Source of the DNA: Isoalcanivorax pacificus W11-5
GTDB taxonomy: Bacteria > Pseudomonadota > Gammaproteobacteria > Pseudomonadales > Alcanivoracaceae
DNA length: 64,000 nt
Assembly: GCF_000299335.2 (NCBI RefSeq)
Contig: NZ_CP004387.1
Location: 3,798,994-3,862,993, forward strand
Reading direction: 5' to 3'
The notes beneath the pieces were generated by a model, which saw only the letters and a list, made by a program, of their open reading frames with translations, did no database searches and was not told the DNA's origin. Position numbers and translations under genes: made by a program. Position 1 is the first letter of the stretch, and each line of letters starts with the position of its first letter. Shown piece after piece: positions 54,587 to 63,702 of the stretch.

Positions 54587-55969
54587 ATGCTGTCTGCGTC
54601 GCACCCTGCCCGTTTCTCGCACCTTGCCATGCTGTCGTTGCTGCTTGCGCTGGCCAGCTGCACCCCCTCCCCGGATATGACCGCCACACCGGATGCCATT
54701 CGCGAGCGCGGCGAGCTGGTGGTGCTGACCCGCAACGCCCCGACCACCTATTTCATCGACCGTGATGATCAGGCCACCGGCTTTGAACATGATCTGGTGC
54801 TGGATTTTGCGGCCACGCTCGGCGTGCCGGTGCGTTTTGAAGTGCTGCACAGCATCACGGAAATCCAGGAAGCGCTGGCCGCAGGCAGGGCACACCTGGC
54901 CGCCGCCGGCCTGACGCGCCTGGAAAGCCGTGGTGATCGGTTCAGTTTTGGCCCCGGCTATTACGAAGTGCAGCAGCAGGTCATCTGCCACCGCAACGGC
55001 CCGCGCCCGCGCACGGTGGAGGAACTCCGCGAGGTATCACTTCTGGTGATCGGCGATTCCAGTTATGAGGCGCGGCTGAAGGCACTGCGCGACAGCCAGG
55101 TGCCTGAACTGACCTGGCAGACTGACAGCAGCCTCTCCACGGAAATGGTGCTGCAGAAAGTCTGGGAACAGGAGGTCGACTGCACCGTGGCAGATTCCAA
55201 TATCTTCGCCATCAACCGGCGCTATTTTCCTGAACTGGTGATGATGTTCCCCCTCAACGAACCGGAAGAACTGGCCTGGCTGCTGCCACAGGGGGCCGAT
55301 GCACTGAGCGACGCCATCACTGACTGGTACCACCAGGCCAACGAAGCCTCCTTCATCACGCTGGTCGCCGCGCGTTATTACGCCCACGTGGAAATTTTTG
55401 ATTACGTCGATATCGCCCGCTTTGTGCGACGCATTCAGGAACGGCTGCCGGAGTATGAAACCCTGTTCCGCCAGGCCGCTGATGAATATGGCTTCGATTG
55501 GCGCCTGCTCGCCGCACAGGCCTACCAGGAATCACACTGGGACCCGGCGGCGCGCAGCCCCACCGGCGTGCGCGGCATCATGATGCTGACACTGCGCACG
55601 GCCGGCGAAGTGGGCGTGACAAACCGTCTCGACCCGGCGCAAAGCATCATGGGCGGCGCCCGCTACCTGGCCAATCTGCGCGAGCGGCTGCCGGAGAGTA
55701 TCGAGGAGCCACACCGGACCTGGATTGCCCTGGCCGCCTACAACGTGGGCCTGGGCCATGTGCACGATGCCCGTGTGCTGGCCGAGCGGCTGGGACGCAA
55801 TCCGGATTCCTGGATCGATCTGCGCACTGTGCTGCCAAAGCTTTCGCAGCCGGAACACTACCGCTCACTGCGCTACGGCTACGCCCGCGGCAGCGAGCCG
55901 GTGCAGTATGTGCGGCGTATCCGCAACTACGAGGACATCCTCAACCAGCAGCTTGCCATGGCAGAGTGA
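54587..55969 (+). CDS. mltF: membrane-bound lytic murein transglycosylase F
   Basis: A 460-residue lipoprotein starting at the ATG at 54587 after GGGGGAG. Lipobox LALASC (Cys25). It has an N-terminal periplasmic-binding-protein domain (about 40-265) and a C-terminal SLT domain (about 290-440) with catalytic Glu315 in QAYQESHWDP and GVRGIMMLT. It cleaves the glycan strand of peptidoglycan to 1,6-anhydro ends at the outer membrane. It is a single gene. Confidence 0.93.
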   Translation: MLSASHPARFSHLAMLSLLLALASCTPSPDMTATPDAIRERGELVVLTRNAPTTYFIDRDDQATGFEHDLVLDFAATLGVPVRFEVLHSITEIQEALAAGRAHLAAAGLTRLESRGDRFSFGPGYYEVQQQVICHRNGPRPRTVEELREVSLLVIGDSSYEARLKALRDSQVPELTWQTDSSLSTEMVLQKVWEQEVDCTVADSNIFAINRRYFPELVMMFPLNEPEELAWLLPQGADALSDAITDWYHQANEASFITLVAARYYAHVEIFDYVDIARFVRRIQERLPEYETLFRQAADEYGFDWRLLAAQAYQESHWDPAARSPTGVRGIMMLTLRTAGEVGVTNRLDPAQSIMGGARYLANLRERLPESIEEPHRTWIALAAYNVGLGHVHDARVLAERLGRNPDSWIDLRTVLPKLSQPEHYRSLRYGYARGSEPVQYVRRIRNYEDILNQQLAMAE

Positions 55970-56110
55970 CATCTCCGGATGCGCGTGAAATTGCCAGTGC
56001 CGACTGGCACAGTTGTACAATATTTTACATTTCATCACGCGTGAGGTGGCGACAGCACCCCGGCCTTGCTTCATGGTTGGCACAATTGTGCTAACGGTTG
56101 TACACCCAAG

Positions 56111-56470
56111 ATGACGGACCACCGGGTTTCCCGCCAATCGCTGACCGCCACACCGCCGCGCCCCGCGCAGGCCGGTGCTGCACCGCTGTTCAGCAATGAC
56201 AGCGCCCGCCGCATCGACCACTGGCTGGACGAGCATGCCACGGCACTGGATGCCGACGGCCAGCCCGTCACCTCGCTGTTCCTTGCCGATGACGTCGTCG
56301 CCTACCGTATCGACAGCCTGCTGGTCAGTGCTCGCACCAGCGACATGCTGCTGCAGGATATGGCCCGCCAGCTCGCCCGCCGCCACCACCTGGGGGACGA
56401 CGGCATTGCCCTGCTGCAGCGGGCGCTGGATATCCTGCGCGGTGAACTGCGCCAGCAGCCCGGCGCCTGA
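56111..56470 (+). CDS. hypothetical protein
   Basis: A 119-residue soluble protein (ATG at 56111; frame open to 56066). It starts with a Ser/Pro-rich tail, then a mostly helical region (RRIDHWLDEHATALDADG, DMLLQDMARQLARRHHLGDDGIALLQRALDILRGEL). I recognise no family. It is a short gene between mltF and the exporter operon, which lies convergent to it. Confidence 0.55.
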   Translation: MTDHRVSRQSLTATPPRPAQAGAAPLFSNDSARRIDHWLDEHATALDADGQPVTSLFLADDVVAYRIDSLLVSARTSDMLLQDMARQLARRHHLGDDGIALLQRALDILRGELRQQPGA

Positions 56471-56502
56471 TCGCCGGCTCTCTCGCCACGTTCTGTTTCG
56501 CT

Positions 56503-57585
56503 TCAATCCAGCCGCTTGCGGAAACGCAGGATCGCCAGCGTCATCATCAGCGCGGTGAAGACCAGCAGCGCCAGCACTTCACGCCACATCTCTGTCAGGT
56601 CCGCCCCGCGCAGCATGATGCCGCGAATCAGGCGCAGGAAATGCGTCAGCGGCAATGCCTCCGCCAGCCACTGCACCACCTGCGGCATGCCCGCGAACGG
56701 AAACATGAAGCCGGACAGCAGGATCGACGGCAGGAACACGAAGAATGTCATCTGCATGGCCTGGAACTGCGACTGCGCGCGGGTGGAAATCAGCAGCCCG
56801 AGGGTCAGGTTGGCGAGGATCAGCAGCACGGCGGCGACATACACTTCCCATACGCTGCCACGGATCGGCACCTGGAACAGCCACAACCCCAGCAGCAGGA
56901 TCACGCTGGTCTGCACCAGCCCGATACCGGCATAGGGCAACACCTTGCCGACCATCAGCTCGGCCCGGCTGACCGGCGTGGCAATCAGCAACTCCATGTT
57001 GCCGCGTTCACGCTCACGGACGATGGCCACGGCGGTGAACAGCACCATGGTCATGGTCAGGATCACGCCAATCAGCCCAGGCACGATGTTGACCGCAGAG
57101 CGTCGCTCGGGATTGTAGAAGCTGACCACACTGATCGGCTCCGTGCGCGATGCCGCAGCCTGCGTCAGAGGCATGCGCGCCAGCTGGACGGCCGCGCTCT
57201 GCACCACGGTGTCGCTGCCATCCACCAGCACCTGCACGGCTTCGCGGCCTTCGCTCAGACGCCGTTCGAAGTCCGGCGGAATCACCACACCGACACTGAT
57301 ATCGCCACGGCGCAACAGGTCCATCAACTGTTCGGGCGTGTTCGCCCGGGCCACGGGGCGGATCACGCCGGTGGCGAGCATGTCCATCACCACGGTGCGC
57401 GACGCGGCGTTGCCGGCCTGGTCGGCAATACCGGCCGGCAGGTGGCGCAGGTTCAGGTTGATGGCGTAGCCGAACAGCACCAGCTGCATCACCGGAATAA
57501 CAACGATCATCGCCAGCGTAATGCGGTCGCGCCGCATCTGGCGCAGCTCTTTCAGGAAAATGGCATACAGCCGTTGCCAGTTCAT
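56503..57585 (-). CDS. ABC-2 type transporter permease
   Basis: A 360-residue permease of the YbhS/YbhR class. One N-terminal membrane helix (LAMIVVIPVMQLVLFGYAINLN) is followed by a large periplasmic domain (about 50-170) and five C-terminal helices (MTMVLFTAVAIVRERERGNMELLIATPVSRAELMVGKVLPY). It probably works as a homodimer with the adjacent ATPase and HlyD adaptor to export drugs or ions. It overlaps the ATPase gene by 4 bases. Confidence 0.92.
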   Translation of the reverse strand: MNWQRLYAIFLKELRQMRRDRITLAMIVVIPVMQLVLFGYAINLNLRHLPAGIADQAGNAASRTVVMDMLATGVIRPVARANTPEQLMDLLRRGDISVGVVIPPDFERRLSEGREAVQVLVDGSDTVVQSAAVQLARMPLTQAAASRTEPISVVSFYNPERRSAVNIVPGLIGVILTMTMVLFTAVAIVRERERGNMELLIATPVSRAELMVGKVLPYAGIGLVQTSVILLLGLWLFQVPIRGSVWEVYVAAVLLILANLTLGLLISTRAQSQFQAMQMTFFVFLPSILLSGFMFPFAGMPQVVQWLAEALPLTHFLRLIRGIMLRGADLTEMWREVLALLVFTALMMTLAILRFRKRLD

Positions 57586-58541
57586 GCGGCATCGCTCCCG
57601 GCGCTGTCGCGCGTCTGGCCACGGGTGGCGGCGACGAACACGTCCTCCAGGTTCGGCCCGGCCTGGTGCACGCTCGCCTCCAGCCCGGCCTCATGCAGCG
57701 CCCCCGCGAGCCTTGCACTGAGATCCTCTTTCGTCTGCGCCAGTACGCGCAGGCTGTTACCGATCTGCGCCACGCTGAGCACGCCGGGGAAATTGACCAG
57801 CACCTGCTGCGCGCGGCGTGGCTGTGCCGCCACCACTTCGACGCAGCGGCCTGTGAGGTCGCGGGTGAGCGCGCCCGGCGCGCCGTCTGCCACCAGCACG
57901 CCACGGTCCAGAATGGCGATGCGGTGGCAGCGCTCGGCTTCGTCCATGTAGTGGGTGGAAACAAGAATGGTGGTGCCCACATCCGCCAGGTCGAACAGCT
58001 TTTCCCAGAAATCACGGCGGGACTCCGGGTCCACGGCGCTGGTGGGTTCGTCCAGGAACAGCAACTCGGGTTCGTTGATCACGGCACCCGCCAACGCCAG
58101 CCGCTGCTTCTGGCCGCCGCTCATGGTGCCGGCCAGCTGTTTCTGGCGGTCGGCAAAGTGGTACTGCTCGATCAGCTGGTCGATGCGCGCGCGTGCCCGC
58201 TGGCGCGGCAGCCCCTGCACGGCAGCAAGGAATTCCAGGTTCTCTCGTACTGTGAGGTCTTCGAACAGGGAAAATTTCTGCGTCATGTAGCCGATGCGCA
58301 ACCGCAATGCCTCGGCTTCATCCGGCACGGTCAGACCCAGCACCTGGATCTCGCCGGCGGTCGGTGTCAGCAGCCCGCACAGCATGCGGATGGTGGTGGA
58401 CTTGCCGGAACCGTTCGGGCCAAGGAACCCGTATACGTGCCCGCGCGGCACCGTCAGGTCAACGTTGTCCACCGCGCGCAGTGCGCCAAACTGCTTGCTC
58501 AGCCCACGCGCCCTGATGGCCGGCCCCTGCTCGCCACTCAT
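57582..58541 (-). CDS. ABC transporter ATP-binding protein
   Basis: A 319-residue single-ATPase protein. Walker A GPNGSGKST (about 40-48), signature MSGGQKQRLALAGA, Walker B LLFLDEPTSAVDP and the H-loop STHYMDEAERC are intact. YbhF-type homologues carry two ATPase units; this one has a single unit, so two copies must dimerise. It overlaps both neighbours by 4 bases in an operon with the HlyD adaptor and permease. Confidence 0.93.
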   Translation of the reverse strand: MSGEQGPAIRARGLSKQFGALRAVDNVDLTVPRGHVYGFLGPNGSGKSTTIRMLCGLLTPTAGEIQVLGLTVPDEAEALRLRIGYMTQKFSLFEDLTVRENLEFLAAVQGLPRQRARARIDQLIEQYHFADRQKQLAGTMSGGQKQRLALAGAVINEPELLFLDEPTSAVDPESRRDFWEKLFDLADVGTTILVSTHYMDEAERCHRIAILDRGVLVADGAPGALTRDLTGRCVEVVAAQPRRAQQVLVNFPGVLSVAQIGNSLRVLAQTKEDLSARLAGALHEAGLEASVHQAGPNLEDVFVAATRGQTRDSAGSDAA

Positions 58542-59500
58542 GGCGCCGGCCCGAACTCGCCGCGCACCGGCAGGCCGGCCGGCAAGGCCTGCGCTGTCTT
58601 GTCCAGCTGGATTTCGGCCAGGTAGCTCAGGCGTGCGGCGTCTTCGCCCGTCAGCGCATAGTACGGCGTGAACACCGGCTCGCTGCGGATCATGCGCACG
58701 GTGCCGGGGTACTCGCTGTCGCGCCCCTCGACATGGATACGCACTCTGTCGCCAACCTGTACATCAGCGCGCAGCGGCTCGGGCACATACAGCCGCGCGT
58801 AGGGTGCGTCACCCACCAGCATCACCACCAGCGGCGCGCCCACCGGGGCCTGGTCACCAAGCCTGTATGGCAGGCTGTCGATGCGGCCGTCGCGGGGGGC
58901 GGTCAGCGTGAGTTTTTCCAGCAGGTTTTTCTGCGCGGCGGCCTGTGCCTCGGCGGCGCGCAGGACGGCTTCGCCCTGGGCAAGCTGTTCGCGGCGCACC
59001 CCGTTTTCCAGTTCTGCCAGGGCAGCTTCGGCGGCGCGGGTTTGAGCCCGCGCCCTGTCCGCCGCCGCGCGTGCGCGATCCAGTTCCGTGGCGGACACCA
59101 GCTTGCGTGGCAGCAACGGTTCGATGCGTGCCAGGTAGGCGCGGGCATCCGCTTCACCGGCACGTGCGGCGGCCAGGCTGGCCCGGGCCTGGTCGATCTG
59201 TTCGCGCCGCGCACCATGCTGCATTTCCAGCAAGGCTTCGCGGCCACGGGCCACGTCCGCTTCGGCGGCGCGCCACTGGGCTTCGGTGCGGGTACGCTCC
59301 AGCGTCATCAGCACGGCACCGGCGCTGACCTGCTCACCTTCGCGCACCCTGATATCGACGATCCGTTCTGCAGCCGGCGAGGGCAGCGTGATGCGGTCGT
59401 ATTCCAGTGTACCCAGTGCCTGTGGCGGGGCCTCTCCACAGGCGCTGAGCGCCACCAGCAGGGCCGTCAGCAACAGCCCGTCACAGCAGCGTTTTTCCAT
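58538..59500 (-). CDS. HlyD family membrane fusion lipoprotein
   Basis: A 320-residue periplasmic adaptor from the ATG at 59500. Lipobox LVALSAC (Cys20), a lipoyl half-domain (ERIVDIRVREGEQVSAGAVLMTLER), a long alpha-helical hairpin (about 70-190, rich in Ala, Arg and Glu) and the second lipoyl half (LTLTAPRDGRIDSLPYRLGDQ). It would link the ABC pump to an outer-membrane channel. It overlaps the TetR gene by 20 bases, so all four genes are translationally linked. Confidence 0.9.
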   Translation of the reverse strand: MEKRCCDGLLLTALLVALSACGEAPPQALGTLEYDRITLPSPAAERIVDIRVREGEQVSAGAVLMTLERTRTEAQWRAAEADVARGREALLEMQHGARREQIDQARASLAAARAGEADARAYLARIEPLLPRKLVSATELDRARAAADRARAQTRAAEAALAELENGVRREQLAQGEAVLRAAEAQAAAQKNLLEKLTLTAPRDGRIDSLPYRLGDQAPVGAPLVVMLVGDAPYARLYVPEPLRADVQVGDRVRIHVEGRDSEYPGTVRMIRSEPVFTPYYALTGEDAARLSYLAEIQLDKTAQALPAGLPVRGEFGPAP

Positions 59501-60143
59501 CACCAAGCTCCAGTCCGCGTTCCAGCAGCACCAGCGCGTGCCGGCGCACATCATCCATAGTCAGCGCGTCTGCGCTGAACACTTGCCGCCAGATCGGCGC
59601 CCCGGCCACCGGGAACATCGTCAGCCCGATCAGCGACACCATCAGCAGGCGCGGGTCCAGCGCCGGGTTCAGCGCCCCTTCTGCCTGGGCCTGCTGAAAG
59701 CGCGCCGCCAGTAACTGGCCCAGCGACGGCGCCAGCCGTGTGATCAGCAGGTCACGCAGTGCGCCGCCTTCCGTGACCACTTCCCGCACCCACATCGGCG
59801 GCAGCCAGGGATGCTCCCCCACCACCTCGAAGACGCTGTCGACGAACAGCCGCAACAGGGACGGCACGTCGCCGGCGGCCGTCATCAGCGGCGCGCGGAT
59901 ACGCTCAAAGACCGGCATCAGGCGGTCTTCAATCACGGTTTCGCGCAGTTGGCCGGCATCGCCGAAGTAGTAATGCAGCATGGCCGGCGTGACATCTGCC
60001 TCGCGGGCAATGTCACGCAGGGTGGTGGCCTGGATGCCGCGGCGGACATAGCAGGCCAGGGCGGCATCCAGCAGCACATCGCGCGGCACTGTGCGACGAG
60101 CGGCCGGACGGCCGGGGGAGCGGCGTGGGGGTCGGGTTGTCAT
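59481..60143 (-). CDS. TetR/CecR-like regulator of the exporter operon
   Basis: A 220-residue TetR-family protein. The helix-turn-helix covers about 22-65 (LLDAALACYVRRGIQATTLRDIAREADVTPAMLHYYFGDAGQL), preceded by an Arg/Pro-rich tail. It is first in the operon with HlyD, ATPase and permease, the same order as CecR with ybhGFSR in E. coli. It probably represses the whole operon. A palindrome overlaps the promoter. Confidence 0.88.
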   Translation of the reverse strand: MTTRPPRRSPGRPAARRTVPRDVLLDAALACYVRRGIQATTLRDIAREADVTPAMLHYYFGDAGQLRETVIEDRLMPVFERIRAPLMTAAGDVPSLLRLFVDSVFEVVGEHPWLPPMWVREVVTEGGALRDLLITRLAPSLGQLLAARFQQAQAEGALNPALDPRLLMVSLIGLTMFPVAGAPIWRQVFSADALTMDDVRRHALVLLERGLELGDGKTLL

Positions 60144-60153
60144 GATGCAATTA

Positions 60154-60174
60154 TTTAATTGATCGTTTAATTAA
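60154..60174. promoter_or_regulatory. candidate operator of the TetR/HlyD/ABC operon
   Basis: TTTAATTGATCGTTTAATTA, an AT-rich imperfect palindrome with doubled TTTAATT, just upstream of the TetR start in otherwise GC-rich DNA. It is a likely self-repression site and overlaps the -10 area. Confidence 0.5.
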
Positions 60175-60236
60175 GTGCAAGAGGAAAGTGGCGGCCTGCG
60201 AAAAAAAGCTGGCAGCCCGAAACCCGCAGCCCGCCA

Positions 60237-61031
60237 CTAAACAATACTGTCCACCACCCCGCCATCGACCCGCAGCGCCGCTCCCGTGGTGGCGGAAGCC
60301 TGCAGCGAGCACACATACACCACCATATTGGCCACCTCGTCGACAGTGGCCGGGCGGCGCAGGATGGAGCTGGGCCGCTCCGCCTGCACGAATTCGGCGC
60401 CGGCTTCCTCGATGCTCTGGCCGTTTTCCTCGGCGGTTTCCGCCAGCATGCTGCGGAAACCATCGGAAAGCGTCGGGCCGGGCAGCACGCTGTTCACCGT
60501 CACGCCGGTGCCGGCCGCAAACTTGGCCAGCCCGCGGGCAATGGCGAGTTGTGCCGTCTTGGAAAACCCGTAGTGGATCATGTCGGCGGGAATGTTCAGC
60601 GCCGACTCGGAGGAAATGAACACTACCCGGCCCCAGTCGGCGGCCAGCATGCCCCGGAGGTAATGCCGGCTCAGGCGCACGCCGGACATGACGTTGGTCT
60701 GGAAGTAGGCCTCCCAGTCTTCATCGGTCACATCGAAGAAGGGCTTCGGGCCATAGATGCCGACGTTGTTGACCAGGATATCCACGGTCGGGGCGGCCTT
60801 GATCAGCTGCGCGGCGCCGGCGGCGTCACCGAGATCCGCCACCACGCCTTGCAGTGACGCGCCCGGCACAGCCTGCAGCAGGGTCTGGCGCGCCGCGTCG
60901 ACACTGGCCTGGCTACGGCCATTGAGCACCACCAGGGCACCACTTTCCGCCAGGCCCTGCGCAATGGCCAGGCCGATACCGGCCGTGGAAGCCGTGACCA
61001 GGGCGGTCTTGCCGGACAGATCAATACGCAT
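60237..61031 (-). CDS. SDR family oxidoreductase
   Basis: A 264-residue short-chain dehydrogenase from the ATG at 61031. The glycine motif is a variant (TASTAGIG at 13-20, with Ala for the first Gly), as is NNVG for NNAG. Ser141, Tyr154 and Lys158 (YGFSK) remain, so it is probably active. It is the last gene of a three-gene operon with an aldo/keto reductase and an NTP/NDP-type transporter. Confidence 0.88.
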   Translation of the reverse strand: MRIDLSGKTALVTASTAGIGLAIAQGLAESGALVVLNGRSQASVDAARQTLLQAVPGASLQGVVADLGDAAGAAQLIKAAPTVDILVNNVGIYGPKPFFDVTDEDWEAYFQTNVMSGVRLSRHYLRGMLAADWGRVVFISSESALNIPADMIHYGFSKTAQLAIARGLAKFAAGTGVTVNSVLPGPTLSDGFRSMLAETAEENGQSIEEAGAEFVQAERPSSILRRPATVDEVANMVVYVCSLQASATTGAALRVDGGVVDSIV

Positions 61032-61058
61032 GACACACACTCCACAGACAGACCGGCG

Positions 61059-62411
61059 TCAGCGCGGCGCCGGTGACTCGACTTCGCCCTTGTCGGGCAC
61101 CTCTTGCTGCCCTCGCCCGGTTTCCCGCCGGTGCTGGGCACGGCCCAGCACACCGCCGGTCACCGCCCAGCCCAGCGCGATGCCGGCGCCGATCAGCATG
61201 GCCAGGGCCGGCAGGCTCTCCAGCAGATCCAGCCCGCGTTTGAGCCAGCCGCTGAGGGCATCGCCGCCGCGATAGACCACGGTGTCGATAAAGTTCTTGG
61301 CTTTGTATTTCTGCTCCGCCGGCACCACCGTGTAAAGCATTTCCCGGCCCGGCCGCACAAACGCGTATTCGCCGGCGCGACGTACCACCATCACCACCAC
61401 GAACACGGCCAACACCGGCGCGAAGGCCAGCCACAGGAAACCGGCCGCGACCACCAGCGGCACGGCCACCAGCAGCACGCCGACCCCCAGCCTCTGCGCC
61501 ACACGGCCCGTGAGAAACACCTGCGTCAGGATCGCCAGCACCTGCACCACGGTGTCGATCAGGCCGAACACCTGTGTCTGTTCGGTGCGGTCAGTGAAGT
61601 GCAGCGCCACCATGCGCGCCTGCTCGAAGTAGAGGAAGGTGCTGACGCTGGCGAGCAATACCACGAACAACGCAATGCCAAGCAGATATGGCGAGCGGGC
61701 CACCTCAGTGGCCCCGGCGAACGGATTGCCTCCGAGTGGCGCCCGCCATTCCTCCGCTGTGGGCGCAGCCGGCGCCGGATGATGGTCGCGCCAGCGGTAC
61801 AGCCACAGCCCGGCCGCCGCACTGGCTGCCAGCAGCAGCGCCGACAACAGCACCAGGCCACTGTGGCCCAGCGGCGCCACCAGCAGGGTGCCGAGCAGCG
61901 GGCCGGTCAGGCCGCCCAGGCTCGCGCCGCCGGCCACCAGGCCGAACAGCCGTCTGGCCTGGGCCGGCTCGAGCACATCGGCCAGCGCACTCCAGGCCAG
62001 CGAGATGGCGAGCAGGTTGAACACCGACAGCCAGATGTAGAAGGTACGCGCCACCCAGGCATTCTCCGGCACACTGCTGAACGCGGCGGCAAAGAGCAGC
62101 AGGTTCAGCACGAAGAAGCCGTAGGTCCACGGCAGCAGATGCCGGCGCGCCACCATGGAGGCCAGAAAGCCGAACAGCGGCAATGCCGCCAGCGTCGCAA
62201 TGAAGGTGCCGGTGAACAACCATTGCAGGTTCTCGACGCCACCGGCGATGCCCATGGTCTCGCGCACCGGGCGCAGCATGAAATAGCCGGTGAACAGCAG
62301 GAAAAACATCAGCAGGCCCGCCGTCACCGGCGGTGCCTCCTGCGGCTTAAGATTGAACAGCCGGCTCACCAGCCGGGTGAGTGCCTGCGCGGCAACGCGG
62401 TGCGGCGCCAC
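61059..62411 (-). CDS. NTP/NDP exchange transporter-like membrane protein
   Basis: A 450-residue membrane protein with about twelve helices. The stretch FFLLFTGYFMLRPVRETMGI near the N-terminus and YTVVPAEQKYKAKNFIDTVVYRGGDALSGWL fit the ATP/ADP (NTT/TlcA) carrier branch seen in parasites and also in free-living bacteria. In free-living hosts the substrate is not established and may not be nucleotides. It starts 3 bases after the aldo/keto reductase stop; the SDR follows after 27 bases. Confidence 0.8.
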   Translation of the reverse strand: MAPHRVAAQALTRLVSRLFNLKPQEAPPVTAGLLMFFLLFTGYFMLRPVRETMGIAGGVENLQWLFTGTFIATLAALPLFGFLASMVARRHLLPWTYGFFVLNLLLFAAAFSSVPENAWVARTFYIWLSVFNLLAISLAWSALADVLEPAQARRLFGLVAGGASLGGLTGPLLGTLLVAPLGHSGLVLLSALLLAASAAAGLWLYRWRDHHPAPAAPTAEEWRAPLGGNPFAGATEVARSPYLLGIALFVVLLASVSTFLYFEQARMVALHFTDRTEQTQVFGLIDTVVQVLAILTQVFLTGRVAQRLGVGVLLVAVPLVVAAGFLWLAFAPVLAVFVVVMVVRRAGEYAFVRPGREMLYTVVPAEQKYKAKNFIDTVVYRGGDALSGWLKRGLDLLESLPALAMLIGAGIALGWAVTGGVLGRAQHRRETGRGQQEVPDKGEVESPAPR

Positions 62412-62414
62412 GGC

Positions 62415-63338
62415 TCAGGCAAACATGCCAATCAGCGAACGTTGCTGCGCGTCCGTCAGCAGCGGCCCGATGCCGCCCTGGAGATTGTCCGCCTGTCGGT
62501 CGGCACGGCTGGTGGCCGGGATCACCGTGGTCACCGCCGGATGACTGATGGCGAATTTCAGGAACATCTGCGCCCAGGAACTTACGCCAGCCTCTTCGGC
62601 CCAGTCGGGCAGCGGAGTATTGCGCACACTGGCAAACAGACGGCCATCATCAAAGGCGCGGTTGATCAGCACAGCCACGCCCTTTTCCTGCGCCAGTGGC
62701 AGCACTGTGCGCGCGGCATTGGGTGAATTGACGGAATAGTGAATCTGGATGAAATCCAGTTTCTCGGTGCGCAGGATCTGTTCCAGTTCGTCCAGGCCGC
62801 TGTCGAGATAGTGGGTCACGCCGACGTATTTCGTCTTGCCCTGCTCTTTCAGTTCGCGCGCATAGGGCAACTGGATTTTCCACTGGCGCAGATTATGGAC
62901 CTGCAACAGCTCGACATGATCGGTGCGCAGCCGGCGCTGTGATGCTGCCCATTGCGCCTCGGCGGCCTCGCGCGTGTCAGCGGCAATTTTGGTGGCCAGG
63001 AAGCACTGCTCGCGCCAGCCGCCCTCCTCCAGCAACTGCCCCAGCACCGCATCGGCACCGCTGTAGTTGGGAGAAGTATCGATCAGCGTTGCACCGCCCT
63101 CGAAGAACACCTTGAGGACATCCTTCAACCCGTTGAATTTGTCCGAGCCAGGCGTGGCCTCGAAGCTACCGGAGGTGCCGGCGCCAATGACGGGCAGGGT
63201 TTCACCGGTAGCGGGAATGGCGCGCTGGCGCAGCGCCTGGGCAGATTCGCCGGCCAGGGCAAAGCCGGCGCGGGACACCAGCGCCAGGCCAGCGGTGGTG
63301 GCCATGGCGGCATGAAGAAAACGGCGACGTGAATACAT
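62415..63338 (-). CDS. exported aldo/keto reductase
   Basis: A 307-residue aldo/keto reductase with a Tat-type signal (SRRRFLHAAMATTAGLALVSRAGFALA), so it is exported folded with its NADP cofactor. The tetrad is Asp87, Tyr92, Lys117 and His148 (LIDTSPNYSG, LATKIAAD, LLQVHNLRQ). Its substrate is unknown. It is first in the operon with the transporter and SDR. Confidence 0.88.
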   Translation of the reverse strand: MYSRRRFLHAAMATTAGLALVSRAGFALAGESAQALRQRAIPATGETLPVIGAGTSGSFEATPGSDKFNGLKDVLKVFFEGGATLIDTSPNYSGADAVLGQLLEEGGWREQCFLATKIAADTREAAEAQWAASQRRLRTDHVELLQVHNLRQWKIQLPYARELKEQGKTKYVGVTHYLDSGLDELEQILRTEKLDFIQIHYSVNSPNAARTVLPLAQEKGVAVLINRAFDDGRLFASVRNTPLPDWAEEAGVSSWAQMFLKFAISHPAVTTVIPATSRADRQADNLQGGIGPLLTDAQQRSLIGMFA

Positions 63339-63410
63339 GGCGGGCGCTCCTTTGCAGTCTGCTCAGTGGACTACCCTATCCCAACGGCGATAAAGCAGGC
63401 CAATTCTTAA

Positions 63411-63673
63411 GGAACCTCTGAATAACTCCCCAGTGGTTCTGGCTTTCTGGGCGGCGCCTGATCAAGGCGCGACTTCGAAGGCATAGCGGGCTACGTCGAG
63501 AAGTCGTAACGCGGAGCAGGCGCCGCCCAGAAAGCCCCGCAGGGCGGGCGCTACAGCACGCATTAGCCGCGTTGCGACGCTTGGCAAGGGCTACGGCCAT
63601 TGCCGGCGCGCCGCGCCTTGCTACTGCATGCTGTAGCGCCCGCAGAACCACCGGGGAGTTATTCAGAGGTTCC
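63411..63673. mobile_element. 263-bp palindromic element (cruciform MITE family), copy 2
   Basis: Same family as 37029-37293. Terminal inverted repeats begin GGAACCTCTGAATAACTCCC, about 30 bp with one mismatch, and TTAA borders each end, probably a duplicated target. Inner pairs are CTTTCTGGGCGGCGCC with its complement and GGGCGCTACAGCA with its complement. Changes relative to copy 1 occur on both sides of the stems. It encodes no protein. Confidence 0.8.
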
Positions 63674-63702
63674 TTAACCAGACCAGAGGGAGCGCCCAGG
63701 GT

